The notes under the pieces are model-generated. The model ran no database searches and was not told the DNA's origin. It worked only from the letters and a program-made list of their open reading frames with translations. A stretch of DNA of 64,000 nucleotides, from contig DGWA01000008.1 of assembly GCA_002395105.1 (NCBI GenBank), positions 1 through 64,000 of the forward strand, written 5' to 3'. Shown here piece after piece: positions 56,077 through 64,000 of this stretch (position 1 is its first letter; each line of letters opens with the position of its first letter). The stretch is from Rickettsiales bacterium UBA4270. Its GTDB lineage: Bacteria; Pseudomonadota; Alphaproteobacteria; Rickettsiales; Deianiraeaceae. Made by a program: the position numbers and the translations under genes.

Positions 56077-58338
56077 ATGGCAAAGAGTTCATGTATTGGT
56101 TTTTGTAGAAGTAGTGATAATGCTAAACTAGGCCAAATGATAGATGGTTATATAGCTGGTTCTGTTAGTGAACAAGAACTTAAAACTTATTGTAAAAAAG
56201 TAAGATTAGAGAATTTACAAGCACAAAAAAATATAGGAATTGATATAATTCCAAGCAATGATTTTGCAATGTATGATCATATGCTTGATGCAACATGTCT
56301 TGTCGGCAATATTCAACGTAGATACTATTGGGAGGGTGGAAAAATTCCATTAGAAATATATTTTTCACTCGCAAATGGAGCACAGAAAGATAAATTTGAT
56401 GTAGTCCCATTAAAACTTCAAAATTGGTTAAATACTAATTATTTGTATCATGTTCCAGAATTTGTTTCACCGATTGAATTTTCTTATTCAGATAATAAAC
56501 CAATAATTGAATATTTAGATGCTAAATCGATAGGCATACAAACAAGGCCAACAATAATATCGCCAATTGCATATCTATTGCAAGGAAGGTCATTAGAACA
56601 AGATATAGAACCAATTGGCTTAATTGATGAAATTTTACCAGTTTATTTAGAATTGTTCTTAAATTATAGAAGAATAGGTGTTAACCAAATTCAAATAGAA
56701 GATCCTATGATTTGTTTTGCAATTGATAGAGATTTAAAAGAAAAATACACATATTGTTATAATGAACTTAAACGTTATGCTGATGATATGGAAATACATC
56801 TAGTTACATATTACTGCAATCTTCGTGAGAATTTTAATTTCGTATGTTCTCTTCCTGTTGATTCAATACACATTGATGTTCCATATAATATAGATTATTT
56901 AGATGATTATATTGGTAAATTACAAAAAGGCATGAAAATCTCGCTTGGAGTAGCCGATGCTAGAAATGTTTGGAAGAACAACTTAAGTAATTCGATTGAA
57001 ATTGTATCGAAATTTTGTGATAAAATTGGAAGTGAAAATGTTGTTATATCAAACTCCTCTCCATTATTTTTATGTCCTTATTCAGTGCAATTAGAGAAAA
57101 ATTTACCAGCCAATTTGCGGAAACAATTATCCTTTGCTGTTGAAAAATTACAAGAAGTTGAAATTATAAAGACTGCCATAAATAAAGGAAATCATGCAGT
57201 CGATAAACAATTAAAAGAGAATAAAAAATTATTTAATGGAAATAATGTTTGCATGAATTATTTTTTTAAAACAAAGTTTGGCGGAAATTCAGAAAGGAAT
57301 GTTAGTACGAAATGGAATGAATTTATAAAAAATAACAATATAAAAGATAATCCTTTAATGTTTTCAGGTAATGCAGATATTGGTATTCAAAACGAGCAGT
57401 CAATTGACATAGCATCTGTTGGTTTTGCGAAAAAAAGCTACGATATATCTGACTATAAAGATTATGTAAAAGGAGTTTTTGTTTTAGAAAATAACGTTAT
57501 TCCAAGATTTGGCAGTGAATATTATCATCCTCTTATAATATATGATGATTTAAAAATAAAAAATAGCAATATTTTTGAGAACTGTATTAAGAATTTTAAA
57601 AAGACAATAAAAAAACCGTTAAAATTTAATGTTTGTAGCCCAGTTCATTTCATGAATTTTGCATTTATTAGTCCATTTATTAATTTTGAAAAAAATTATC
57701 AATCTTTTTCTGTTGATTTAGTTAAATGTATACAAAGGATTTTATCAGATATAGATATATTACAAATAGATGAATTTACTTTTACAACCGGGAGAAGTTT
57801 GAATAATTATAAGAATATTAACGAGATTAACAATTGTTTTTGTCAGTATTTGAATGATTTTATTGAAAAAGTAAAAAGTACAAAATGTATTATTTTACAT
57901 AATTCTTTTGGTAATATAAATGATATTACAGAGTCTATCTTTGAAATAAAAACAGATCTTTTTATGTTGTCGTCTGTTAGATCTGGACATGAGATATTAA
58001 ACGTTTTTACAAAATTTAAATTAAATAGCCCTGTTTGTCTTGGCGCCATAGATCTATGTAGTTCTAGAACATCAACAAAAAACGAATTATCTTCTTCAAT
58101 TAAGAAGATTTTTACAAGCGTAGATAAAAATAATCTTTCTTTCACAATGGATGGTGATTTTTATTCAAGAAAGAAGAGTGTTGAGAGCGTTACTAAGAGT
58201 TTGAAAATTTTTGATATTTGCTTAAAAGATACTTTAAAATGGTTTGAGAAAGAAGAAAAGCAGGATAAAAAAAATGTTAAAAAGGTAAAACAAATAAAGA
58301 GTAAAAAGCATTCTGTAAAGAAGATAGGTAGTATTTAA
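56077..58338 (+). CDS. MetE-like protein lacking the catalytic zinc site
   Basis: A full-length (753 residues) relative of cobalamin-independent methionine synthase. The N-terminal barrel is clear: IGFCRSSDNAKLGQMIDGY, LQAQKNIGIDIIPSNDF, YDHMLDAT, WLNTNYLYHVPEF, LLPVY-like ILPVYLELF. The C-terminal barrel keeps the framework (ILQIDEFTF, LHNSFGNINDI, VRSGHEIL) but not the chemistry. Of the four zinc ligands only His608 remains; Cys643, Glu665 and Cys726 of E. coli align with Ser610, Ser632 and Gly693. The homocysteine-site GSFPQT motif is also missing. Methionine synthesis by the known mechanism is therefore unlikely. The open frame argues against recent decay. A Lys-rich tail ends the protein. 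lpxD follows closely. Confidence 0.85.
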   Translation: MAKSSCIGFCRSSDNAKLGQMIDGYIAGSVSEQELKTYCKKVRLENLQAQKNIGIDIIPSNDFAMYDHMLDATCLVGNIQRRYYWEGGKIPLEIYFSLANGAQKDKFDVVPLKLQNWLNTNYLYHVPEFVSPIEFSYSDNKPIIEYLDAKSIGIQTRPTIISPIAYLLQGRSLEQDIEPIGLIDEILPVYLELFLNYRRIGVNQIQIEDPMICFAIDRDLKEKYTYCYNELKRYADDMEIHLVTYYCNLRENFNFVCSLPVDSIHIDVPYNIDYLDDYIGKLQKGMKISLGVADARNVWKNNLSNSIEIVSKFCDKIGSENVVISNSSPLFLCPYSVQLEKNLPANLRKQLSFAVEKLQEVEIIKTAINKGNHAVDKQLKENKKLFNGNNVCMNYFFKTKFGGNSERNVSTKWNEFIKNNNIKDNPLMFSGNADIGIQNEQSIDIASVGFAKKSYDISDYKDYVKGVFVLENNVIPRFGSEYYHPLIIYDDLKIKNSNIFENCIKNFKKTIKKPLKFNVCSPVHFMNFAFISPFINFEKNYQSFSVDLVKCIQRILSDIDILQIDEFTFTTGRSLNNYKNINEINNCFCQYLNDFIEKVKSTKCIILHNSFGNINDITESIFEIKTDLFMLSSVRSGHEILNVFTKFKLNSPVCLGAIDLCSSRTSTKNELSSSIKKIFTSVDKNNLSFTMDGDFYSRKKSVESVTKSLKIFDICLKDTLKWFEKEEKQDKKNVKKVKQIKSKKHSVKKIGSI

Positions 58339-58348
58339 TGTATTGTTT

Positions 58349-59476
58349 ATGAATAGGTTTTTTGAATTTAGAAAAGTTGGTTTAACAAAACAAGACTTTT
58401 TAGATGCAGATGAGAATATTGATTTGTCAAATCTTGAAGATGGTTTTTGTATTCATTCGTTGGCTCCACTTGATGATGCTAAAAATGGTGATTTGAGTTT
58501 TTTTACAATTACACTTGTTAGTGGAAATAAATATTATAGATCACTGGAAAATACAAATGCTTCTTTTTGTATTTTAAAAAAACAATATGCAAATATTAAC
58601 AAAAAGCTTAAATTAATTTTTTCAGATGAACCTTATATAACATTTATGAGGCTGTGTAATAAACTTATAATGAAAACAAAAATATCTGACAATATTGAAT
58701 ATCACGCCGGTCAATTTAATAATTCAATAATTGGCAAAGGAACTCATATTGGAAACGGCACAACTATTGATGAATTTGTAAAAATAGGCGATGGAGTTGT
58801 TATTGGTGAAAATTGTATAATAAAATCTGGTGTTAGAATTGGTGATAACTGCGTCATTGGATCAAACTGTATAATATGTGAAAATTGTGTTATTCAGTAT
58901 GCTGAAATTGGTAATAATTGTTGTATTCAGGCAAATGTTGCAATAGGGCAAGATGGTTTTGGGTATTCATTTGACAGAAGAACAGGTTTAAATGAAAAAA
59001 TAAATCATTTTGGATATGTTAAAATTGGAAACAACGTAGATATTGGTGCAAATAGTTGTGTAGATCGTGGTGTATTTAACGCAACAATTATTGAAGATAA
59101 TGTAAAAATAGATAATTTAGTTCAAGTTGCGCATAATGTTAAAATAGGTAATGGAACAATGATAGCTGGGCAGAGTGGAATTGCCGGAAGTGCAACTATT
59201 GGTGAAAGTTGTATGATTGGTGGAAAATGTGGAATATCTGGTCATATTGTTCTTGGTAAGAAATGTATTTTATACGGCGCAACTAATGTATCAAAATCTT
59301 TTCCAAGCCATTCGAAAATAATAGGTACACCAGGAATGTTATATCATCTTTGGATAAATAAATATTTTAAAGATAGAAGATATAAACTTACGAATAAAAA
59401 TAAATATCGTAGCTTTTTTTCATATTTACGTGATTTTATATCAAAAAATAGCATCTATGCTTATTGGAGTATTTAA
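58349..59476 (+). CDS. lpxD: UDP-3-O-acylglucosamine N-acyltransferase LpxD
   Basis: Third acylation step of lipid A synthesis. From the ATG at 58349 the product is 375 residues. An N-terminal uridine-binding domain (SLAPLDDAKNGDLSFF) precedes a left-handed beta helix of hexapeptide repeats (GTHIGNGTTIDEFVKIGDGV and onward), with the catalytic His in VQVAHNVKIG and GQSGIAGSATIGESC. A C-terminal helical tail completes it. The frame extends two codons further to a TTG, less likely. It begins 10 bases after the MetE-like gene. The usual bamA-lpxD-fabZ-lpxA cluster is broken: bamA is 51 kb away. Confidence 0.95.
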   Translation: MNRFFEFRKVGLTKQDFLDADENIDLSNLEDGFCIHSLAPLDDAKNGDLSFFTITLVSGNKYYRSLENTNASFCILKKQYANINKKLKLIFSDEPYITFMRLCNKLIMKTKISDNIEYHAGQFNNSIIGKGTHIGNGTTIDEFVKIGDGVVIGENCIIKSGVRIGDNCVIGSNCIICENCVIQYAEIGNNCCIQANVAIGQDGFGYSFDRRTGLNEKINHFGYVKIGNNVDIGANSCVDRGVFNATIIEDNVKIDNLVQVAHNVKIGNGTMIAGQSGIAGSATIGESCMIGGKCGISGHIVLGKKCILYGATNVSKSFPSHSKIIGTPGMLYHLWINKYFKDRRYKLTNKNKYRSFFSYLRDFISKNSIYAYWSI

Positions 59477-61463
59477 CAAATTCAACATAACTATTTGTGT
59501 TTGCTTGTTTTATTTTTTTACAGCTAATAATGCGAAAGCAGATTTTTTTTCAATATGTAAAATAAACGAAAAAGAATTAAAAAATATAGAATATGTACTG
59601 AATTACAGTAATGATAAATTTATTACTTATGAAATTGAAAATGTAAAAAATAAAACGTTTCAACATTCATTATATTTATTATCTTTTTATAAAACTGGAA
59701 TTATTCCAGATGATGTTATAGATGCAATTGGTATTGATTCTGTCAAACGAGTTTTACAATTCAAAAATTGTGCAATAAACTATATCCTGAAAAATAGTAA
59801 TGGAGATGATGATGAAATTAAAAAGCATTTTAAAGAAATGAATTTAGGAATAGATGATTTTTTATTTATATTGAAAAATAAATATTTTCAAGCAGATTTA
59901 TACAGTGAAGTTATTTTAACATATCTATTGAAACGTGTCTTTGGAGAAAAAACATTATCTTATGACGATATTGTTATTTTAGTAAAAAAATTTGGTAAGA
60001 AAAATATAACAGATAATTTAATTTTAAATCAAATCCGTTTGAATTTATGGAATTTAAATTATAATAATGCAGTAAAGTTAATAAAATTTATAAATAGCCA
60101 AACCATAAAACATAAAGCAGAAAAAATTAAAGAATTTAGTTTTGCTATAAATAAAAAAACCGAAAGGATTATAAAAACAAATAAAGGAAAAAAACAAAAA
60201 AAAATTGTTGGTCTTACTAAAGGGCAAAAACAAAATATTTGCAATACATGGATTGGTTATGACGAATATGTTGATTTAATTTGTATTGAGAACAATAATC
60301 GAAATATTGAGTATATAAGAAAGATATTAAAAAATAATTTAAATCCGTTTTTTATGCCTCATATATGGTTAACTCATCGTGCATTCTTTGCAAGAGAAAT
60401 GATAAATAGAGATAATTTAATCGATAATGAAGCGTATAAGATAATAGTTAATGGTGATAATTTATATAAAGATAATTTTTATACACAAAAATTTCTATCT
60501 GGTTTTGTGTCTTATTTACGTGGAAATTATGATGATGCGATTGTTTTTTTTAACGAATGTGCTAAAAAATCATTTTTTTCAGAATATAAAGCAAAAGCAT
60601 ATTACTGGTTAGGTATTTCTTATCGTCGTTTTGGAGAAAAAAACATGGCAAATAAAGCTTTTAACAAGGCAAAAAAACATATTTTTACTTTCTATGGTCA
60701 GCTTAGTGCATCCGAGGTTGATGAAGATCCGGAAAAAAATATTGAAAATTACATTCTCTCTTTCCGAGATAAACCGGACATTTTATGTAATGATATTAAT
60801 TTTGTGCTTGGATATCTTCAACAATATAGATCAAGTAATTCTAACAGTTTATCAGAAGTTTTGTTCTCATATATAAATAAAAGCACAGATAAAATAAAAT
60901 TATTTAATGCAATAAAAGTATTAAAAAATGATTTTAAAAGCGAAGTATCTAAATCATTTGCATTTTATGCGTTGCGTTTAAACGTAATGCTTGATGAAAT
61001 TAATTTTCCAATAATTGAATATACAGATGATAGTCTTGTTAATGCAGTTATAAAAAAAGAAAGTAATTTTAAACGATTGATTGGGAGTAGCGGGGAACGT
61101 GGAATTATGCAAATAATGCCGTCTACTGGAAAAATGTTAACAAAAAGTATGGGAGTAAAATATAGCGCTAAGAGTCTATTAGAAAATAATGAATATAATG
61201 TAAGCATTGGAAAATATTATTTAAAAAGTCTTTTGGACAGTTTTGATGACAACAAAGTTCTTGCGTTAGCGTCATATAATGCAGGTAGAGGCAATGTAGA
61301 AAAATGGATAGCTAAGAATGGCGATCCAAGAGATATGAAAACAAATGAAGAAGTTGTAAGATGGATTGAAAAAATTCCTTTTATTTTTACAAGAACTTAT
61401 ATTCCTCAAATATTAGGTTTTGAAATGGTTTACGATGTAATTAAAAAACTTAACACAAATTAA
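59457..61463 (+). CDS. Soluble lytic murein transglycosylase (Slt type)
   Basis: Periplasmic enzyme that cleaves peptidoglycan glycan strands to 1,6-anhydro ends. From the ATG at 59457 a signal peptide ends near NNAKA, then a long helical solenoid with TPR-like repeats (SGFVSYLRGNYDDAIVFF, YKAKAYYWLGISYRRFGEKN) leads to the C-terminal lysozyme-like domain: catalytic Glu in VIKKESNF, GSSGERGIMQIMPSTG and ASYNAGRGNVEKW. About 668 residues, normal for Slt70-like enzymes. The start lies inside lpxD (20-base overlap); a GTG at 59430 would lengthen the N-terminus without improving the signal peptide. Confidence 0.92.
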   Translation: MLIGVFNKFNITICVCLFYFFTANNAKADFFSICKINEKELKNIEYVLNYSNDKFITYEIENVKNKTFQHSLYLLSFYKTGIIPDDVIDAIGIDSVKRVLQFKNCAINYILKNSNGDDDEIKKHFKEMNLGIDDFLFILKNKYFQADLYSEVILTYLLKRVFGEKTLSYDDIVILVKKFGKKNITDNLILNQIRLNLWNLNYNNAVKLIKFINSQTIKHKAEKIKEFSFAINKKTERIIKTNKGKKQKKIVGLTKGQKQNICNTWIGYDEYVDLICIENNNRNIEYIRKILKNNLNPFFMPHIWLTHRAFFAREMINRDNLIDNEAYKIIVNGDNLYKDNFYTQKFLSGFVSYLRGNYDDAIVFFNECAKKSFFSEYKAKAYYWLGISYRRFGEKNMANKAFNKAKKHIFTFYGQLSASEVDEDPEKNIENYILSFRDKPDILCNDINFVLGYLQQYRSSNSNSLSEVLFSYINKSTDKIKLFNAIKVLKNDFKSEVSKSFAFYALRLNVMLDEINFPIIEYTDDSLVNAVIKKESNFKRLIGSSGERGIMQIMPSTGKMLTKSMGVKYSAKSLLENNEYNVSIGKYYLKSLLDSFDDNKVLALASYNAGRGNVEKWIAKNGDPRDMKTNEEVVRWIEKIPFIFTRTYIPQILGFEMVYDVIKKLNTN

Positions 61464-61482
61464 ACAATAATGGTCAGATTGA

Positions 61483-62253
61483 CTATAAATATTTAGATTT
61501 AAAAAAGTTACTATAAATTCTTTTATTTTTCTTTAATGTATTCAATTTTTTATAGTTTTCATGCAAACTATTTTGTTTATTTTTAATGTTTTTACATAAA
61601 TTTATATTTATATTTTTTGGTCTTCGCGTCGCATTGTAAATATTTTTATATTTTAAACTATTATCATAGTTATATTTATTTATCGATCTATTCTGTTGAT
61701 TTTTTATGATTTTATTGTTTTCGTGGCAACAAGAAGAATATGAAATTGGCTTATATTTCTCATATTGTTTGTATCGTTGTTGTGTAAGATTTCTGTAAGC
61801 CGTATTTCTTTTATATTCTCTATATTCTTTTATAGTATTTTTTATTGTTTTAAAAATCGTTAAAAACAAGAAAGATACAACGCCCGCAAGTGCAACAATA
61901 CCAACAATTCTCCAAAATGAAAATGTTGTAATAATATCTGTAATTTTTCCAGGCAAAGAAAGACCTTTTAAAAATTCACTTGATTTTGAAATTTCTTGGA
62001 CAACAAAACCAGAACCCCAAAATATTGTTCCAATACCGACAAGTGCGATAGTTGGGGAAAGGCATTTTAATAAATTGTCTGCATATCTATTATTTAACCA
62101 TTTTTTTGAAAATGAAATTCCTTCCATTTTAGAACCATATTTTTTCTCATTTTGATTATTAATTTTGTCGTATATTTTCAGCATATTGTCTATTTTTTTT
62201 TGTCTATCTTTTTCTTTTTTTTCTTTCGATAAACTATCACTAAATATACCCAT
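61483..62253 (-). CDS. Unknown two-TM basic protein
   Basis: I do not recognise this protein of about 256 residues. A charged N-terminus (KEKKEKDRQKK) precedes two hydrophobic segments (about 66-88 and 114-140 counted from this Met) and a long, very basic, Tyr/Asn/Lys-rich tail with a single CC pair. I use the ATG at 62253: the longer frame starts with TTG and overlaps a TATAAT. It is divergent from virB4 and may be a local membrane factor, but nothing ties it to the secretion system beyond position. Confidence 0.65.
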   Translation of the reverse strand: MGIFSDSLSKEKKEKDRQKKIDNMLKIYDKINNQNEKKYGSKMEGISFSKKWLNNRYADNLLKCLSPTIALVGIGTIFWGSGFVVQEISKSSEFLKGLSLPGKITDIITTFSFWRIVGIVALAGVVSFLFLTIFKTIKNTIKEYREYKRNTAYRNLTQQRYKQYEKYKPISYSSCCHENNKIIKNQQNRSINKYNYDNSLKYKNIYNATRRPKNININLCKNIKNKQNSLHENYKKLNTLKKNKRIYSNFFKSKYL

Positions 62254-62262
62254 ACGATATAC

Positions 62263-62268
62263 ATTATA
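62263..62268 (-). promoter_or_regulatory. Putative -10 element of the two-TM gene
   Basis: Minus-strand TATAAT at 62268-62263, ten bases upstream of the ATG at 62253. No convincing -35 is seen. It supports the shorter start of that gene and again implies a very short leader. Confidence 0.3.
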
Positions 62269-62370
62269 CAATAAAAAAAATTATTTCCTATTTTTTTAAA
62301 TTTTATTTCATAGAAATTTAATTGACATTTGATTTTTTCTTTTTTAAAGAGATTGTATATATTGTAATTT

Positions 62371-64000
62371 GTGAAATTCCTTGATAAGATAAAAAAAACT
62401 AAAGATATAATAAGTAAAAAATCGAATAATAAAATTGTAAAAAATGAGCTAAAATTACAAGAACTTAATGATAATGTTTTTCCTTACTCTTGTTTGATTG
62501 CAGATGATGTAATGCTAACTAAAAATGGAGAAGTTTTGCAAATTATAGAGATATTATTGGATGACTTTAAACTAAATCAAGAAGGAGGTTTACGTGATGC
62601 AGTAAGAAAAGCAATTTCTGAAAATATATCTGATTTTAAAACTGCTTTTTGGATACAAACGGTAAAACGAAAAAAAAATTGTATAAAAAGAAAATATGTT
62701 AATGTAAAACATGAATTTTTAAAACGCATTAACAATGTTAGTGATTCATGTGAAGAAAAATTAAATAATTATACGACGACAATGTATATAACTGTGATTA
62801 GACAGGGTAGAAATTTTAAGTTAAAGTACTTTAAAGACTATATATCAACGGCATTTTTAAGCAAAGTACATGATAAATATATTGATAGATCGATGTCTGA
62901 AGTAAAAACAATCACAAATAGTATTGTTGATACGTTAAGTATTTATTCGCCAAAAATTCTTTCCACTAGAAAAGACGCAAATGGAAGCGAATTTTCAGAA
63001 TTATTAGAAGTTTTGTATTTTTTAATAAATTTTAAAGATAAAGAAATTTTAATTCGTCCAGTAGATGCTGTAAAGTTATTAAATGAAAGCAAATATATCT
63101 TTAAAAATGGTATAATGGCTATGCAGAATAAAACGTCCAACGATTTAACTCTTGCTATGTCTTTTTCTTTAAAAGAGGTTCCTCGTATTAATATGTCAAA
63201 TGTCTCTGATATTGTTAATAACACAAGAGCAGAAATGATTATAACTGAGTATGTTAGTTATGTTGATAAAAACGTTGCAGTTTCTAAGTTTAGGGAACAA
63301 AAATATTTTTTACAAGATAGAAGCGATAAAAGTTTTCAAAATAATGTTGGACTTAGTTTTTTAACTGGAAATAAGAATACAAAATACTGTCAATCATCAT
63401 TATCATTAATTGTTTTAGCAAAAGATGTAAATGAATTAAATATACTTGTTTCGGATGTTATAAATATGTTTTCTAAACATGGTATAGTTATGGCACGTGA
63501 AGATATTAGTTTAGAAAGAAATTATTACGCTATGATGCCTGCAAATTTTAACTTTACTCATAGATTAACTATACATGATGCATCTGAGGTTGCTTGTTTT
63601 TGTTATTCGTATGTTCCACAAGAATGTGATACAAGTAGATTTTTAAATAGATCTATATTATTTAACATAGGAACATTAAAAAGTAATATAGTTCCTATTG
63701 GATTGGATAAAGAAAGGCCAAACGTTATAATAGGCGGAGGGCATAATAGCGGTAAAAGTGTTATGGCGAATTTTTTAGCTGCTTCTATTATAAACGAATT
63801 CAATGCAGATATATGTATAATTGAATTTAATCGTAAATCACGCATATTTATTGATGCTCTTGGCGGACAATGGTATAGCCTGTCAACTGAAAGGCAAAAC
63901 CATACAGCATCATTTAATAGTATGAATTTAAATATATTTGAGGATGAAAAAAGTATAGATACTTATTTAATAAATGTTTTTTCGATGTTATTAAATGCAA
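62371..64000 (+). CDS. virB4: Type IV secretion system ATPase VirB4/TrbE (5' part)
   Basis: Energises assembly of a type IV secretion system or conjugation pilus at the inner membrane. About 543 codons are in the window, open to its end. The N-terminal domain (FPYSCLIADDVMLTKNGEVL, then NYTTTMYITVIRQGR) matches the CagE/TrbE/VirB family, and the ATPase begins with Walker A GGGHNSGKS (455-463), followed by CIIEFNRKSR and DALGGQWYSL. The frame is not listed with an ATG because it starts with GTG at 62371, two codons after an in-frame TAA; the next Met is about 47 codons on. No other vir gene is visible, but they may follow downstream. Confidence 0.9.
   Translation, partial: MKFLDKIKKTKDIISKKSNNKIVKNELKLQELNDNVFPYSCLIADDVMLTKNGEVLQIIEILLDDFKLNQEGGLRDAVRKAISENISDFKTAFWIQTVKRKKNCIKRKYVNVKHEFLKRINNVSDSCEEKLNNYTTTMYITVIRQGRNFKLKYFKDYISTAFLSKVHDKYIDRSMSEVKTITNSIVDTLSIYSPKILSTRKDANGSEFSELLEVLYFLINFKDKEILIRPVDAVKLLNESKYIFKNGIMAMQNKTSNDLTLAMSFSLKEVPRINMSNVSDIVNNTRAEMIITEYVSYVDKNVAVSKFREQKYFLQDRSDKSFQNNVGLSFLTGNKNTKYCQSSLSLIVLAKDVNELNILVSDVINMFSKHGIVMAREDISLERNYYAMMPANFNFTHRLTIHDASEVACFCYSYVPQECDTSRFLNRSILFNIGTLKSNIVPIGLDKERPNVIIGGGHNSGKSVMANFLAASIINEFNADICIIEFNRKSRIFIDALGGQWYSLSTERQNHTASFNSMNLNIFEDEKSIDTYLINVFSMLLNA

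Noticed and set aside
1..64000. CRISPR arrays, insertion sequences, prophage genes, rRNA operons
   Set aside because: No regularly spaced repeats, transposase motifs, phage structural genes or rRNA signatures were seen; AT-rich runs look repetitive but are simple sequence.
1..64000. Alternative genetic code (UGA as Trp)
   Set aside because: All recognisable proteins read through with TGG Trp codons and end at standard stops, including TGA for tadA and bamE.

Overview
The window is 64 kb of a strongly AT-rich bacterial chromosome with very tight gene packing: most gaps are under 100 bases and convergent genes often touch or overlap. The gene set is Gram-negative (BamA, BamE, an LptA/LptC-type protein, LpxD, LspA, MurC, a lytic transglycosylase, an EptA-type transferase) and looks alphaproteobacterial. 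PdhA/PdhB style, the LysE pair, a VirB4-type T4SS ATPase, low GC and many lineage-specific proteins suggest a host-associated, reduced alphaproteobacterium. A prepilin with an inserted LamG-like domain resembles proteins I associate with gut alphaproteobacteria (RF32-like), but Rickettsiales- or Holosporales-like origin is not excluded. The standard genetic code fits all genes. Recognisable Shine-Dalgarno sequences are nearly absent.

Layout. 0.1-3.8 kb (+): ABC exporter, mnmE, idi in one tight operon. 3.8-7.5 kb (-): an unknown membrane protein and bamA. 7.56 kb: tRNA-Ser(UGA). 7.7-18.4 kb (+): a giant 3563-residue protein with an embedded SecA-like motor, the most unusual object here. 18.4-24.9 kb (-): envelope/housekeeping operon read as LptA/LptC-like, tadA, prepilin-LamG, prs, lspA, GT2 glycosyltransferase. 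24.9-27.2 kb (+): GT4-like glycosyltransferase, trpS. 27.2-35.7 kb: lysE/ftsL/pdhB and pheT on minus, lysE/pdhA/thrS on plus, so the two E1 subunits of pyruvate dehydrogenase are split and each is linked to a LysE paralogue. 35.7-39.1 kb (-): a large unknown coiled-coil protein. 39.2-44.4 kb: topA, RNase E/G, ruvB. 44.6-45.4 kb: a frameshifted outer-membrane barrel pseudogene and tRNA-Ser(GCU). 45.5-47.6 kb: a Lys/Asn-rich unknown, a peroxiredoxin with a perfect palindrome over its promoter, a Cys-rich membrane protein. 47.7-51.8 kb: quinone oxidoreductase, bamE, phosphoethanolamine transferase, EamA transporter. 51.9-61.5 kb (+): murC, asd, a malic enzyme without PTA domain, a MetE-like protein that has lost its zinc site, lpxD, lytic transglycosylase. 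61.5-64 kb: an unknown two-TM protein divergent from a virB4 gene that runs off the window.

The most interesting items are the giant SecA-like protein, the MetE-like pseudoenzyme, a ~130-residue insertion inside the ThrRS editing domain, the pilin/LamG chimera, and the barrel gene broken twice by single-base losses at homopolymers. Large Lys/Asn-rich proteins with one hydrophobic hairpin recur and share the window with a T4SS gene; whether they are secreted is only inference.
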